Assembly: GCA_932521035.1 (NCBI GenBank)
Contig: OW051497.1
Location: 8,246,001-8,310,000 of the forward strand
DNA: 64,000 nucleotides
Source: Oscheius dolichura
Taxonomy: Eukaryota; Nematoda; Chromadorea; Rhabditida; Rhabditidae
Direction: 5' to 3'
Below the pieces are notes generated by a model, which was not told the DNA's origin, searched no databases, and saw only the letters and a program-made list of their open reading frames with translations. Below are positions 15,861 through 26,995 of the stretch, piece by piece. Numbering within the stretch: the first letter of the stretch is position 1; every line of letters begins with the position of its first letter. The translations under genes and the position numbers were made by a program.

Positions 15861-16240
15861 TTGGCCTCTGCCTTGAACAACTTGGCTATAGCGTTTCAGA
15901 ATTCACAGTCCCTCTCATATGTTTATGACAAGGTTTTCAAATTGCCCGACTTTTATGGAGTCCCGTCAGAATTTGAGAACTTTTTTACATTATTTGAGGA
16001 ATTAGTGGATAAAAAGTCCTCTAATGATTTAGAAAAATTATCAGTCCTACTTGACGTCTGTAAAGGCGATGCCCAGGCAGCCCTTGATCTAATACCCAGG
16101 ACTCCTTGCTGGATATCAGTTACCTCTACAACGGCTAAAGGGCCTCTTTAACGATCCGTATGCCATTAGAAACGAGCTAGTCAATCTCTGTCTCCTGGAA
16201 GCCCGCGTCGCTAGTGCTGTCTCACAAATACACAAATAGT
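15861..16240 (+). pseudogene. BEL/Pao retrotransposon gag-like fragment (DUF1759), frameshifted
   Basis: The first frame gives KLPDFYGVPSEFENFFTLF and then KLSVLLDVCKGDAQAALDL. The second, after a shift near 16097, gives LQRLKGLFNDPYAIRNELV and LCLLEARVASAVSQIHK. The order 'aromatic-rich P-x-F-x-G, E-F/F-T-L-F, K-x-x-L-L, A-x-x-x-L, then L-x-x-x-F-N-D-P-x-x-I-x-N-E-L' is that of the DUF1759 gag domain of BEL/Pao elements. Only this piece is recognisable; no protease, reverse transcriptase or LTR pair is seen nearby. The frame break and isolation mark it as a dead fragment. Confidence 0.6.
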
Positions 16241-16859
16241 TGTACAAACGTGTCTCTCGGGGCTGTCTGGCAGTGCCACGTCGTGGGAAACAGTCGACGA
16301 CTGCTTTTCAAGAAGAACAACGGGTGAAGATATAGCGTATTTCGATAAGATGACCTCACTAATTTTGAAAGAGCCACCTTCTCAAAGAACAGATTCATTG
16401 ACGCATCGAGAGACGAAGATGTTGCTACGATTTCTCTGGGGGAGGAGGGGGTGGAACCGGATCTGAAAATTATTTCCATTAAGTGTTTAATGTAAAATAT
16501 TACTTGGTCCAATTCCGCAGGATCCGCAAACAATGTCGAGCATCTTGAAAGCAAAATCTGTGTGTCAAGTGACTGGCAAGGCTGTCTGGCGGTTTATATA
16601 GATGGGAAAAGTCGTAAAACGATACGAAAGAAAAGGATATTTTATGAATAGGATTCGTGGGAAATAAGAAAAACTGAGACTATACGAATTTCGACGATAC
16701 GTGGAAGGCTGCACAAAAGAAATCGAAGAAAGAAAGGAAGACCTTCTGAGGGATTGAGGCGATGAATCTTTAAGCGAATTAATATGGGTGTGGTGACGAA
16801 TGTCCGCGGACAACGGGGAACAGAACGGACAACTGTAAACCGATTTTAGCTTTGTACAT

Positions 16860-17260
16860 AGGCAGCTCTATGCCTTAGTTTCTTTCTTATGCTCGGTTCA
16901 TCTGAGAGCGCAGTAGCCTTATCGGAGTGCTCAACTGATTTATAACAGCCTCTTTCAAACTGGAACTACTATATAAAATTATCAAAAGAAATATCTTTCG
17001 TCACGTTCGAACTGGACCAAAGACGCATTTCTTCTTGTAGCCTTTTTCTTTTAGTAGATCAGCAATGCTCAAGGCAAGTGACAAAGTTGGTGAGGGTGGA
17101 CGCGACGCCGGTAACGTTTTTTCCGTTAAAGACAAATTTTAGAGCTGCTCCCCTCCCAGAACAACTCTCTGAATGACAAGAACCATCAGAAGGCCACCCC
17201 CGAAAAGGTAGTAGCAGCTCCTGCCGTCCACGTTAACCACATATTTCAGGCAAACGTCGA
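16860..17260 (+). repeat. Diverged duplicate segment, copy 2
   Basis: Partner of 15070-15580 in the same orientation about 1.8 kb away. A TTTTCTTTTAG acceptor precedes an ATG at about 17064 opening a 26-codon frame (MLKASDKVGEGGRDAGNVFS) that ends in TAG and resembles copy 1 around the D-A-G-N string. Further on, an apparent intron (17207-17249) joins a frame with QNNSLNDKNHQKATPEK to ANVDGNDVHGRMCLQKSF ending in TAG near 17320. Whether any of this is translated is unknown. Confidence 0.5.
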
Positions 17261-17816
17261 TGGCAACGACGTCCATGGCCGCATGTGCCTTCAGAAGTCC
17301 TTTTTCGGCAACTGCAAGAAGAAGATCACTCCATAGTTGAAAAAACTTGGGTCAAAATGTTTATCGTTTGCACCCGGTTCCGCCCTATAACACGAGAGGC
17401 GCATATAAGAAATATCAGAGCAGCGAGGTGGTCATTCTTGCCCACGCCATCATCTTACACGCTTTCCACTGTCACAACGACCACAATGAAGCCGGCGCAT
17501 TCCATCCTAGCAACCTCGTCTTGTTACGCATAACCAGCTGCCTCTCTCTCCTTCCTTGTTTGTACCATCATCTTCCTCCGCATTCCACTCAAACAATTAA
17601 AACCTTCTTCTCATGGCTCCATTACGTCATGCTAGTCGAGACAGTAGTTATGATAGCCTTTAATTGGCATTCTGATGTAGATTTAGAAAAATCTGGCAAC
17701 AAAGATCTCTTTTCTAGCTAGACGAAAGCCATTCACTGTGAGAATTCAATCAGCCTTTATGCTGGGAAAATCACGTGACTGGTAGGGATCTAGGCAACTG
17801 TTTAAAGAAAGTCGAC

Positions 17817-17822
17817 TTTATT
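17817..17822 (-). terminator. Polyadenylation signal for the FIP200 gene (AATAAA)
   Basis: On the minus strand this reads CAATAAAG, about 440 nt downstream of the FIP200 stop at 18261. It is the only consensus hexamer noticed on that strand in the 3' flank, so the transcript probably ends just beyond it. The assignment is inference. Confidence 0.4.
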
Positions 17823-18260
17823 GACAAGAGAAAATCTTTACAAATAACAAGGATAACAACATTCGAGAGAGCAAGCTGAGGTGGAGGCAGATTATCCGGG
17901 CAATGTAGAAAGTGATTTTGCTATAAGGCAAAGAGTTTATACAGCACACACACAAGTGCAAGGGGGGAAATTATAAAATCCTACCCAAAACCGTTTGGAA
18001 TCTCGAAAAGACACAGGACAAAACTACGATATGATATGAACGTGAGGGACGAATGAGTAACAATAAACATGACATTGTAATTGTTCGGCAGATTTTGAGA
18101 GAGCGGACAAAGATTCTTGACTAAGGTGGAGATAATCACAGCATGAAAGGACAGTGTAAAAGTATTCGAAGAAATACCAGTCATAAAACAAAATGTTACA
18201 AAGCATAAAAAATTCCAAAATAACTAAAAAGTATGTGCAATAAGTACATAAATCGGGAGT

Positions 18261-21200
18261 TCAGACGCAGGGGTCAGAGTCCCGTCCAAACTTCACTTCG
18301 ATAGGAGCAGTATCGACGTCTACACGATAGACTCGTGTATCAATGGGGAGATTGTACCTAAAAAAGAGGTAAAAGGGAGCAGGATGTAATGTTTACCTAT
18401 TAGCGGGTTTGCGAATCATACAAAGGTCCAGATGTTGGACGCGGCCGAAGATCCAGTTCCGACGGGATCCTTCGACCATGGAGAGGCCTAGACGGCGAAC
18501 GCTTGACTCCTTCACAAAGTGGAGGTATGTTGAAGAGCTGAAAGAGGCTCTTTTAGTGACACTTATTTGTTTAAACACTAGCTAAAGCGTCAAAAAGTAT
18601 CACAATCTTACCTGAATAGCATGTAGGCATTATGGCGGTCGGACCATACGACTAGAACGTTAGAGCCTTCCCCAATATCCTGTACGGAAACCATCAGCTC
18701 CATAGATTTCATATGAACTCTTGTCTGTACAGCGCACTCCACAGTCTTGTCGTCACGGCGATGGACTTCATGAGTTGCCTTACTGAAAATAAACGAATAA
18801 CCATAAAGGAGCCTGGGGAACTTACTTTTCATCCAGGGATGGCGCCCTTTGCAGCTGATAAGTACTCTGCGCCATTTCAGGGTACTGACTTTCACCCATA
18901 ACCATTGGAGGACTAACTCCATAGGTTGAGAACTGCAGATTTCCCGGTTGGATATCGGATAATTCTTCTGGGGTGTCTGTCTGAGTGCCTGCTGCTATGA
19001 CGAAGAAATGAAGAGAGCCCTTTTCCACCTTCTGGGCTTCCTCCATCTTCTCTTTGACATCTTTGCCAATTTCTTCTGACAGTGCAGCTCCATTTTCTGT
19101 TTTCTCCGTGAGTAGATCTTTTAGTCTGTCTCTTTCCAGTGCCAGGAATTTAGTAGCCAGATTCTGAAATCGTACACTTTAATAAAAGTAAGAATACTAT
19201 GACTCACGTAGTTATTAGTGGTGGCCTTCAGTTCATACTCGAACTCTTTCTTGTTCCGGTTGATGGCGTCTTCCCTCTGTTGCATAAGACCCTTAGAAAT
19301 CAAATCAATCTTACTCTGAAGGAGACAGTTAATATTCAATGCAATTTAAAGTCGTACCTTGAACTCCTTTTCCAGGTCCTGTCGAATCTCAGTGGCAACA
19401 TGTTTTCGATAGTTTTCAGATTCGGGATCAGAGCGAAGATGTTCAATCTCGGTGCTTTTCTTCTCTATATCTTTCTTCATGTGCCGCAGTTGTATCTCCT
19501 TGTCTTCTAGCAGCTGATCGTATTCTCTTCGGAATTTCTCATCCCGGAGTTCATATTCAATCGTCAGCCGTTTGTAGACTTCCTTCTCCGCCTCCTTCAC
19601 CTTCTTCTCGAACTCTTTTGCCTCCGTTTCCAATCTAAAAATGAATTTACACAGTTTAAACGGAGGCTCACTCCTCGAGTCGTTTTGTAGTCGTTTCGAG
19701 TTCTTCTTTCTTCTCTTCTTCTAGTTTTTCTTTGCTCTCCAACTTTTCCTGCGCTACCGATAAAGCAGCCGACTTTGCTTCAAGTTCTTCTCTGAGTTGC
19801 TAAAAGTACGATCCCTTGATAATAAGGAAATAGCAACTAACAGCAATAAGATCATCCTTCTCCTTGCTCTCAGCAGCAAATTGCTTTTCTGCTTCCTGGA
19901 GACGACACGATGCCACATCTGACGTATAATTACCAAGCAGCTCAAAGTCTTTTTGGAATTCATCCTTTCGATTAATGACATCTGCTCGGACGTCACGTAA
20001 GCCCTGCAGCACAGAGGGTGACGTTGTGTTTATTAGTTACCTTGGACACTTTAGCTACTTCTGCTAGTACGGATTTTAGTACTTCTAGTGATTGTTGTGA
20101 GCGGGTATTTAGGTCATCTACAGGGAATTGTTGCATCTTAAAAGAGGAAAGCGGTTCTAGATCTGCCATTTCAACTCACACTAGAGGTGTCGTCTCTGAG
20201 CTCTCCGCTGCTCTCATTTTCATTGTCCGGCTGTTCGAAATGGTCGTCTGGCGTACTGAACTTGCTGGATTTTTCCGAGACTTCACGGGGGATGATAGCA
20301 ATAGGGATGTCAATAGGGGCTGATTTTCCGAGGACACTGCTAGGAACATCTTCCTCTGCCTAGAATAAGATTATTTTAACTAGAAAAGAAATTGCCTTAC
20401 CAGCATGGAAAGCTGATTGAGAGACGGAGCATTGGGGATATTGATGTTGTTGATAACTCCAACCCTGGGAGGCGGCGAAGTTCCCAAAGGAATGGCTGGC
20501 TGGATGGAAGGGGAGTTATCAAAGGCCTCCAGTCCTCTAAAATCCGTTTGTCTTTCTTGTTTATGTATCTTCCCACCCAAGCCAGGTAGTACTGGGAAAA
20601 TTCTTGTTCATAGTGGCAATGTTCATGGTAGAGTCCTGTGTAAAGAAGCTCTCCTCCCTCCGCATTGCTGGCTGACTCCCGGGTGATATAATGGACATTG
20701 ATCCGTCTCTAAAAATACCCCCGGCTAGTCTTTTTTCTTGATGATTTGTTACCTGACACAGAGCTTCTCGAAAACTTGTGGTGAGGTGACCTTTAAGAAC
20801 GTCTCTAATTCTTTGACTCCCTCACGCAGCTGTCTAATGTAGTCAGCTGACACCGGTGGTAGTTCCTGATCATATTTTTCCAGGGATTTTACAAAAAATT
20901 CGGGGAACTTGTCAAAGATGCCTGAAGGATGTTGACGTAAGCAATCAAATATTCTCCCCTACCCGGAAAAAGAACCCGCAGGAAGTGTTTCTGCAGCTTG
21001 TTGGCTATTTGAGAACGCGTTTCGTCTTCCGTTCTTGCAAAGGATGCGCATCGGTCGACGTGTTGTTTATGCCAGACGGAGAATTCCTTCTGGAGCGTCG
21101 TTCTTCTGATGACTTCACAGACGGCAGTGACAAAAAGGATAGGAGCTTCCTATAATAACAAAATGAACATGGTAATAGATGGTATAAACCTTGATCTGGT

Positions 21201-22842
21201 GAACAATTTCCAGTCTGTTCTTGATTCCATTGAATTTCTCCTCGAAGACCATGATCTCCGTAGCACACATGTGAAGCATCTCATAACATTGAACAGTCCA
21301 TCCAGTTAGGCGCTGCTTCAAATTTCCCAAGAGTTCTACCTTAGATTTGTGGAAGAGTCCAGCTGTTCTTTTCAGCTCTCGCAGGAGTTTTTGAACCTCT
21401 TCCATTATTGCCATCTGCTCGTTGACTCTTTCCTAAAATTGTTAATAAAAAAAATTAAGTCTAATTGATATACCTCAATAGCGTATTGGTCAGTTAGTGA
21501 AGGGCTCTGTATGATTAACTGGCTTTTGTTGGATAGTTCTTTGTTGTAATTATCGGCCGTTCCCAAATTTTGGTCCAGCTGAGAGAATCGGACATTAATT
21601 CCTTTGATTTCCCGTGGTTCTTTCTTCGCATGAGTAGCTAGACCGTCAAAATGGGCACATATCTCTGTTCCACTGCTCTCACCATACTGAAATTCGTATT
21701 CATTATCATAAAACCGTAGTAATTTACCTGTTGAAACTGTTCTCTAACATTATCCACCAACGCTTGCAAGGAAAAATTAGGGTCGAAATGGGAGATCCAG
21801 TCATAAAGGGTGGTGTCCGTACCGCTGCCTGGATCTTTAGATCCCCGAGAATGAGCAATGAGATATCCAGGAATAGTGATCTAAATAAAAAGTTTAAGAA
21901 GAAATTAAGAAAATAAGACCTGCTGCAACTGCTGGAGGCATTTTTCAAAGTCTTGAAGAATCATCGTAGCCTTTTCATTCTGCTGTCTAACTTTTTCAAT
22001 ATTTGTTCGATGCCTATTTGTTTTCCTTTTCAGCCGTTGAATATTATCGTCGACGTTATTCACCAATGCTTGCCATCCCTATAAATGGTATTTCAAAGGT
22101 CGAAAAACACTTCTAACCTTCACGAGAAGGTGGTGTTCCTGTACCATCCGTGCGCAATTATGAACACACTTCACCCCGGCGTCTTTGCACAGTCTCGCCT
22201 TGTCGGGCAGTGTCATGTAAATGGTTTTACTATCAGCATTGTTCAAAGCAGCTACCTGAAAAAATATCTTATATTTAAGGGGTAATGTAAGACAAACTTG
22301 ATCGAAGGCTTCATCTACTACATGGTTTAATTCACATATTTCTTGCTCCACATTGACTTCAAGAGTATTGTGTTTACTAGGTCTTTGGAATAAAAAAACA
22401 GGATTATTTAACGTTCCTAAAAGAAAACGTAGGATTTATGAAGGGGAAAAAACGGTTACCAAAGTGTTGGCAATCCAATAGACGTCTATCAGAGTCGATA
22501 GCTTCTCCACCGGACACAATGAGTACCTAAAATTGTCATTCTTTTTGTTTATTTTGAACCAAAGCGTTTGAAATCAAAAGGTGAAAATAGAGAAAGTGAA
22601 ACGTTCTCCAGCTGTGCCAAGGCCGCGTCGGGACAGAGAAAAAAAGTTATTAATGCGATTCTTACCTGATCATCTATGCGTATACCCGTAAATTGCTTAA
22701 TCTGAGGTTGAAGAGATTTTATAGTAAGATTAGGAGACTGAAATTGATTTTTTTAGAAAAAGAAGAAAAAAGAAAAGCTTACTTGTGGTTCTATAGCAAA
22801 TAGCTGCCCTTTATTGACGTAAAATACATTGAATCGTTCCAT
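18261..22842 (-). CDS. RB1CC1: FIP200/RB1CC1-like autophagy scaffold (EPG-7 in worms)
   Basis: A gene of about 20 exons for roughly 1,200 residues. The N-terminus MERFNVFYVNKGQLFAIEPQ, then SPNLTIKSLQPQIKQFTGIR and VLIVSGGEAID, is the ubiquitin-like domain of FIP200. The N-terminal scaffold helices follow (22380-20600). A long coiled coil covers 20030-19060 (for example KEVYKRLTIEYELRDEKFRR). The C-terminus is the ATG11/FIP200 Claw fold: GEGSNVLVVWSDRHNAYMLF, STYLHFVKES, RRNWIFGRVQHLDLCMIRK and RYNLPIDTRVYRVDV. FIP200 scaffolds the ULK1 autophagy-initiation complex, and its Claw binds FIR motifs of cargo receptors. Here the Claw is followed by about 20 extra residues ending GRDSDPCV. The reading frame stays open upstream of the chosen Met; homology decides the start. 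TGA is at 18261-18263. Confidence 0.92.
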
Positions 22843-24373
22843 CTCGAGGAGATTCACGGATTCCGAGGTTTCATTTATAAAATACTGACTTTTTTCGTGT
22901 TCTTTGTGCAGAATATGTGGCAGAGAAGCACTTTGAGAAATGTCAACAAAGCCAAGTGTTACCAATGGTAACTCTCAACAAAACAAAAACGATTCTTGTG
23001 GAAAACAATCAATATCCGGGGAAGACGAGGATCACGATGGCCTACAGTGGAAAAAATTATAACCTGGCGCAAGGTCAAATTACAAGCGAAGCGATATCAA
23101 AGGCCACGGCACCTGACATGTCTCGGTTAGAAGCCGTCTCGTCGAACAGCTGACTGCCTATGTCGCTTTTCCAATGATTACCGTAACCTGGACCGGGGTG
23201 GGACCCACGTGGCCGCGAGGATAAATTGAATTGGTGTTTTTGGACTTGCACAAATGATTGTTTTATGCACATTTTGATGTGGGAATGGGGGGCTTTTTTG
23301 ACAAAAAGTTGCAGACCAAATTTGCTTACGTCGGGGACAATAAATTTTTGATCAGAACAGCTGATTTTTTTTCTAGGAAACCAGTTACCAAAATTGTGGT
23401 AAACAACGGAAAATTTAAATGAATTACATTAGATTAATCTTGGCGTTTAAAATAATCAACTTGTCTCAACTTCCTTGTTATTATTGCCCGTTAGCCGCGC
23501 CTCTGACCTAGGGAAAGTTTTCTGATGCTCAAAGAACTGATAAAGTCCCAAGAAAAACAAGTTGGTGCAACGAAAAACGAAACAAATAAGCATTCTAAAC
23601 TGTTTTCTTGAATATTTCATCATGGTGCGGGGTTTGAAGGCCAATTTTTTGAGACTACTGGGTGCAACGCGCCAATTTCGTAAGGATGATGCGTACCGGT
23701 CATTGTATGGCTTTACGTAACGGTCACGTTGGCCCCTGCGTCGAATAACAACAATTAGTCGAAGATTTACTGCCTGTTGTTCGATTGTAAAGGTATAAAT
23801 GGATTGCACCCTGGGAAAGTGCCCGATTTTTTTATCTGGTAGGCTGTATAAACTTCAATCATTCGAGGCGTTAACTTCGAAAACAAATATTATAAAAATT
23901 TGTTTACCATTTTCAAAAGCGTGGAGGGGGAGTATGATTCCCATTTTAAGAAGAGACACATATTGAGGAGTATGTTTACAAGAGCGATTCGGCCTTGGGA
24001 AAATTGTAGAGGAGATTAAAAAGGAGCTCAATGGAACAACTTCTGAAGTAAGAGTCTAGACGGGGTCTGGGAGAGCGGGAAAGACCAAAAGGATCAAACT
24101 GGGTTGAATAAAATGACTCTTCGGTAGCTTTCCTGCCTGTTTTCTTTGATCACAAAAGGGAAAAGACACAGCCGGGCAAGTCATTCAAAGCAACAATATC
24201 AATCCTTGGCCGGGAGGAAGTGATGATCCCTCACTGGTGAGCAGAAAACAAATAAGACAATCGCACTCTCTCCTTATCTTCAAGTGTCAATGGGGCGGTC
24301 GTGACACATCTGATTACCATCACCAGTAAACGAGCTTTTTTATAACTTTCATTAACAGTTTATAATGGTTTTA
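22843..24373. other. Intergenic region, no supported gene
   Basis: Holds the 5' flank of FIP200 and the 3' flank of the small peptide gene. The largest frames here (117 codons on - at about 23456-23809, 78 codons on + at 22917-23153) have no family resemblance, no supporting splice structure and no signal peptide. Nothing else is recognisable. Confidence 0.5.
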
Positions 24374-24728
24374 TTACATGTTTCGTAGCATATCGAAAAG
24401 ATTATACCCAGCTGGGGAGTTATCTCGCTTGCCATACGACTGAAATCCTCTCATTGGGACTCCCTGTCCGGCGGAGAAGCTATCGCCGATCACTCCTGTA
24501 AAAATTGTCATGTGATAAATGAGTGAAGGGGGATCTTATTGAACCCGTCTTGTTTACTGGTCATTGAGAGGTGTCCTTTCCCGATTAGAGGCCCTCTAAT
24601 TGGACTTTTAGACACCTACAAAGGGTAGAACACCAACCGTAGAGGGGACGTCCATGACCACCACGGAATGCTGAGGCAATGGAGAAGAGGGCGACCACAA
24701 GAAGAGCAGCTAGAAGCAGACGAGCCAT
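24374..24728 (-). CDS. Small secreted neuropeptide-like precursor (70 residues)
   Basis: Two exons (24728-24638 and 24495-24374; 91 + 122 nt, a 142-nt intron) encode exactly 70 residues. The first 20 (MARLLLAALLVVALFSIASA) form a textbook signal peptide with an A-S-A cleavage site. The remainder begins FRGGHGRPLYGVIGDSFSAG and contains GVPMRGFQSYGKR. The GKR is a classic prohormone-convertase site preceded by the amidation Gly, predicting a C-terminal Tyr-amide. The tail is DNSPAGYNLFDMLRNM. I do not recognise the peptide family. The stop TAA overlaps an AATAAA signal by two bases. An antimicrobial or other secreted peptide cannot be excluded, but one amidation/cleavage site in so small a precursor favours a neuropeptide-like protein. 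Confidence 0.75.
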
Positions 24729-25760
24729 TGTCTAGGATGTTTCTGTTTTGGCATATTCTCTATGTTTGAAGGAGAAAACAAGAGATAAGTTGTGAAGTGG
24801 CTTTGCTCTGTCCGCCCACAGAACCCGCATGTGTTTCAGACTAATTGGGTAAATGGAGAAGACGTGGCTTGAAGGAGTCAAAGGGTACGAATGACAGAAG
24901 AGGAGGAGGACCCCGAAATTGAGAGGCCCACCTGGCAAGACCGCCTTCTTCTAAAAATATTGTGGTTCTAAAACCTGGGTAAGAGGAACGAATAACAGGG
25001 TCCGGCGAGAAGAATGCACTCGCTCATGCATTCTAACCTTATATACCTTTTCGGGGAAGCTGACTACGGTAGACTGGACTTATTCGGGAAATCCCATTTG
25101 TTCGGGTTTCTTACAGGAGAAAATGTACGCAGAAAGCTTCAAAATAGCAGGAAACGGGCGTTATTACGTTTGAAGAGAGGGCGACAACGAAGTCTTCCCC
25201 CGCAAAATTGGGTAATGAAAACCTAAAAACGGACTACGTACGGCGTGTTTATTTAAAGTACTCACGTGGGGGATAAGTACTACATCTGAGTAGATCGCAA
25301 CGAGGGCAATTCGTCTTTTCTGCGCTTAAAGCGGCTAATCTGGAAGAGTTTAATCTAAAGGGGTGACAGCATTTGAGTAAAACTTCCAGCTTGTCACCGC
25401 TTTTGTATTAGGTTAACTGTGTTCCGAACTGAGAAATTGAAGCGCCCCTAGACGTAAAGAAGGAATGAACATGCAGGCTCACTCGGGCATTCTCTGACTG
25501 CCTGACGGCTTTTCTGATCCCCGGTAATATGTATCCCAGTAGGTACTGTCATTGTCTGTATTCCCCAATTTGAAAAGCGCTTGATGGATTCAATATTTAT
25601 TTCAATGCGAGTTGTCTCAGTTCAACAAGAACGGTTGCTAACCACAATTTATGCCAAAAAGTAACGCCTTGAAATGAGGGTACAATAGCCACAGAAAATA
25701 TAAAGGGAGTATCAAAAGAAACCAGATGTCTTGCTTTAGAAAGGGATTGAAGTGGAACGT
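24729..25760. other. Intergenic region, no supported gene
   Basis: About 1 kb containing the promoter side of the peptide gene and the 3' flank of the ALYREF gene. An AAAACAG acceptor-like string lies 14 nt upstream of the peptide gene's ATG. No coding frame here is supported. Confidence 0.5.
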
Positions 25761-26995
25761 TTATAGTTCCATGTTCTTTCCAGTGTTCATGTAGGCATCC
25801 AAGTCGGCGTCGAGTTCTTCGAGAGTCTTCTCCGGCTTCCGTTCGCGTCCTCCACGGCCACGACCACGACGTGCTCCTCCTGAACGGTTCTCCTCCTCAT
25901 CGTCATCGACAATTCTGTCCAAGAAGGCCTTTCGAGGCTTGTTTTGACCGACAGCTCCTCCACCACGCCTTCTGAAAATGGCATATGAAATAGAGCATAA
26001 GGGATAGAATTACTTGAAGCCTCCTCCTCCTCTTGTTGATTGAGATGGTTTTGTTACTCGCCCAGAGAGTGGGGAGAACTCGAGACGGCTTCGTATGCTT
26101 GCGCTTCCATGTTCGTCGTCGACAATAGCCAATTTGAGTAGCCTTCCTAAAAATGAAGGAGAATTTAAGTATTCAAAGAAGAAAACTAACCGTCAAGCTT
26201 GACGTTCTTGTATTCCTCGATAATTCTGATAGCAGTAGCTTTCTTGCATGTAACAGCAGCGGTTCCAATGCGATCTCCATTGGCATCGTGGTGAAGAACA
26301 ATGTCTTCTACCTCGTAGTTTGCGAAAAGATCCTAAACCCAGTATTAATTGTGATGTTTTCTTCAGATGGGGCGGCTGTCCGATTCTGCTCCTCTTCATC
26401 TCTACACCAATGCGGCTAAATACGAGTCACTATCCCGAGGGTAGTAGACAGCAGTCTCTGCGGTGTCTTTCGACGTGTGTTTCTCGTGTGCAGACAGCCC
26501 AAGATTTGAGAAGGTATTCAGAACGGATCAAGCCCAAGAACGGCAGACAAGGGAAGAACCTCAAGATCTTCGGGGCCAATTAGTGCGGGATCCAGATTGG
26601 AGACATTCAGTGTTACGCGCTTGTTCACGTTTCCACCGATGCGGGGAGCAGCAATGTCCACTTTGTTGAACATGTCATGCTTCCATTTGCCTTCAGGGAC
26701 GTGCTGAAAAAGAGAAATGAGAATATGCCTTATTATAATAATTAAAAACATTTAAAAATTAAAAATTAAGACCAACCTCGGTGAAAGCAAAGTTCCTGGG
26801 ACGACCCCCGACTCTCGGACCGCCGCCGCCGGCCTTCTTAACAGCATCGCTTCTCAATCCACCAGTCCGCTTGCTCTTCTAAAATAATCAAATTGTAATT
26901 CAAAATGAGAAATGAAAACAATATAAAAAGGGATGCCAACGTACTTTAGTAGCCTGAATGATTTCATCCAAAGACATGTTGACTGGAGCTGCCAT
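25761..26995 (-). CDS. ALYREF: THO complex subunit 4 / ALY-REF mRNA export adaptor
   Basis: The ATG at 26995 gives MAAPVNMSLDEIIQ, the UAP56-binding motif that opens all REF proteins. It is followed by an RG-rich linker (GGGGPRVGGRPRNFAFTEH). The RRM begins KRVTLNVSNLDP (RNP2-like) and continues EDLEDLFANYEVEDIVLHHD, then GDRIGTAAVTCKK (RNP1 region) and LDGRLLKLAIVDDE. The C-terminus has RGG blocks (RGRGRGGRERK) and the second UAP56-binding motif LEELDADLDAYMN. TAA is at 25761-25763. The protein couples spliced mRNA to NXF1 in the nucleus. One intron within the RRM (about 26346-26560) has a weak donor (GTTCTT) but gives the only in-frame RRM. A TTTTTCAG acceptor lies 17 nt before the ATG. Confidence 0.95.

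Larger units (their letters stand above)
13186..18260. other. Repeat-rich intergenic region
   Basis: About 5 kb between the convergent lst-2 and FIP200 genes. It contains lst-2 3' sequence, a TTAA-flanked inverted-repeat element (13632-13929), two diverged copies of one segment (15070-15580 and 16860-17260), a broken BEL/Pao gag fragment between them (about 15861-16240), and the FIP200 3'UTR from 18260 down to a polyadenylation signal near 17817. The remainder shows no supported gene. Confidence 0.6.

Noticed and set aside
17347-17530. Frame reading YNTRGAYKKYQSSEVVILAH, thought at first to be sestrin-like
   Set aside because: The resemblance is limited to a few hydrophobic residues. No start, splice partners or further sestrin motifs are present.
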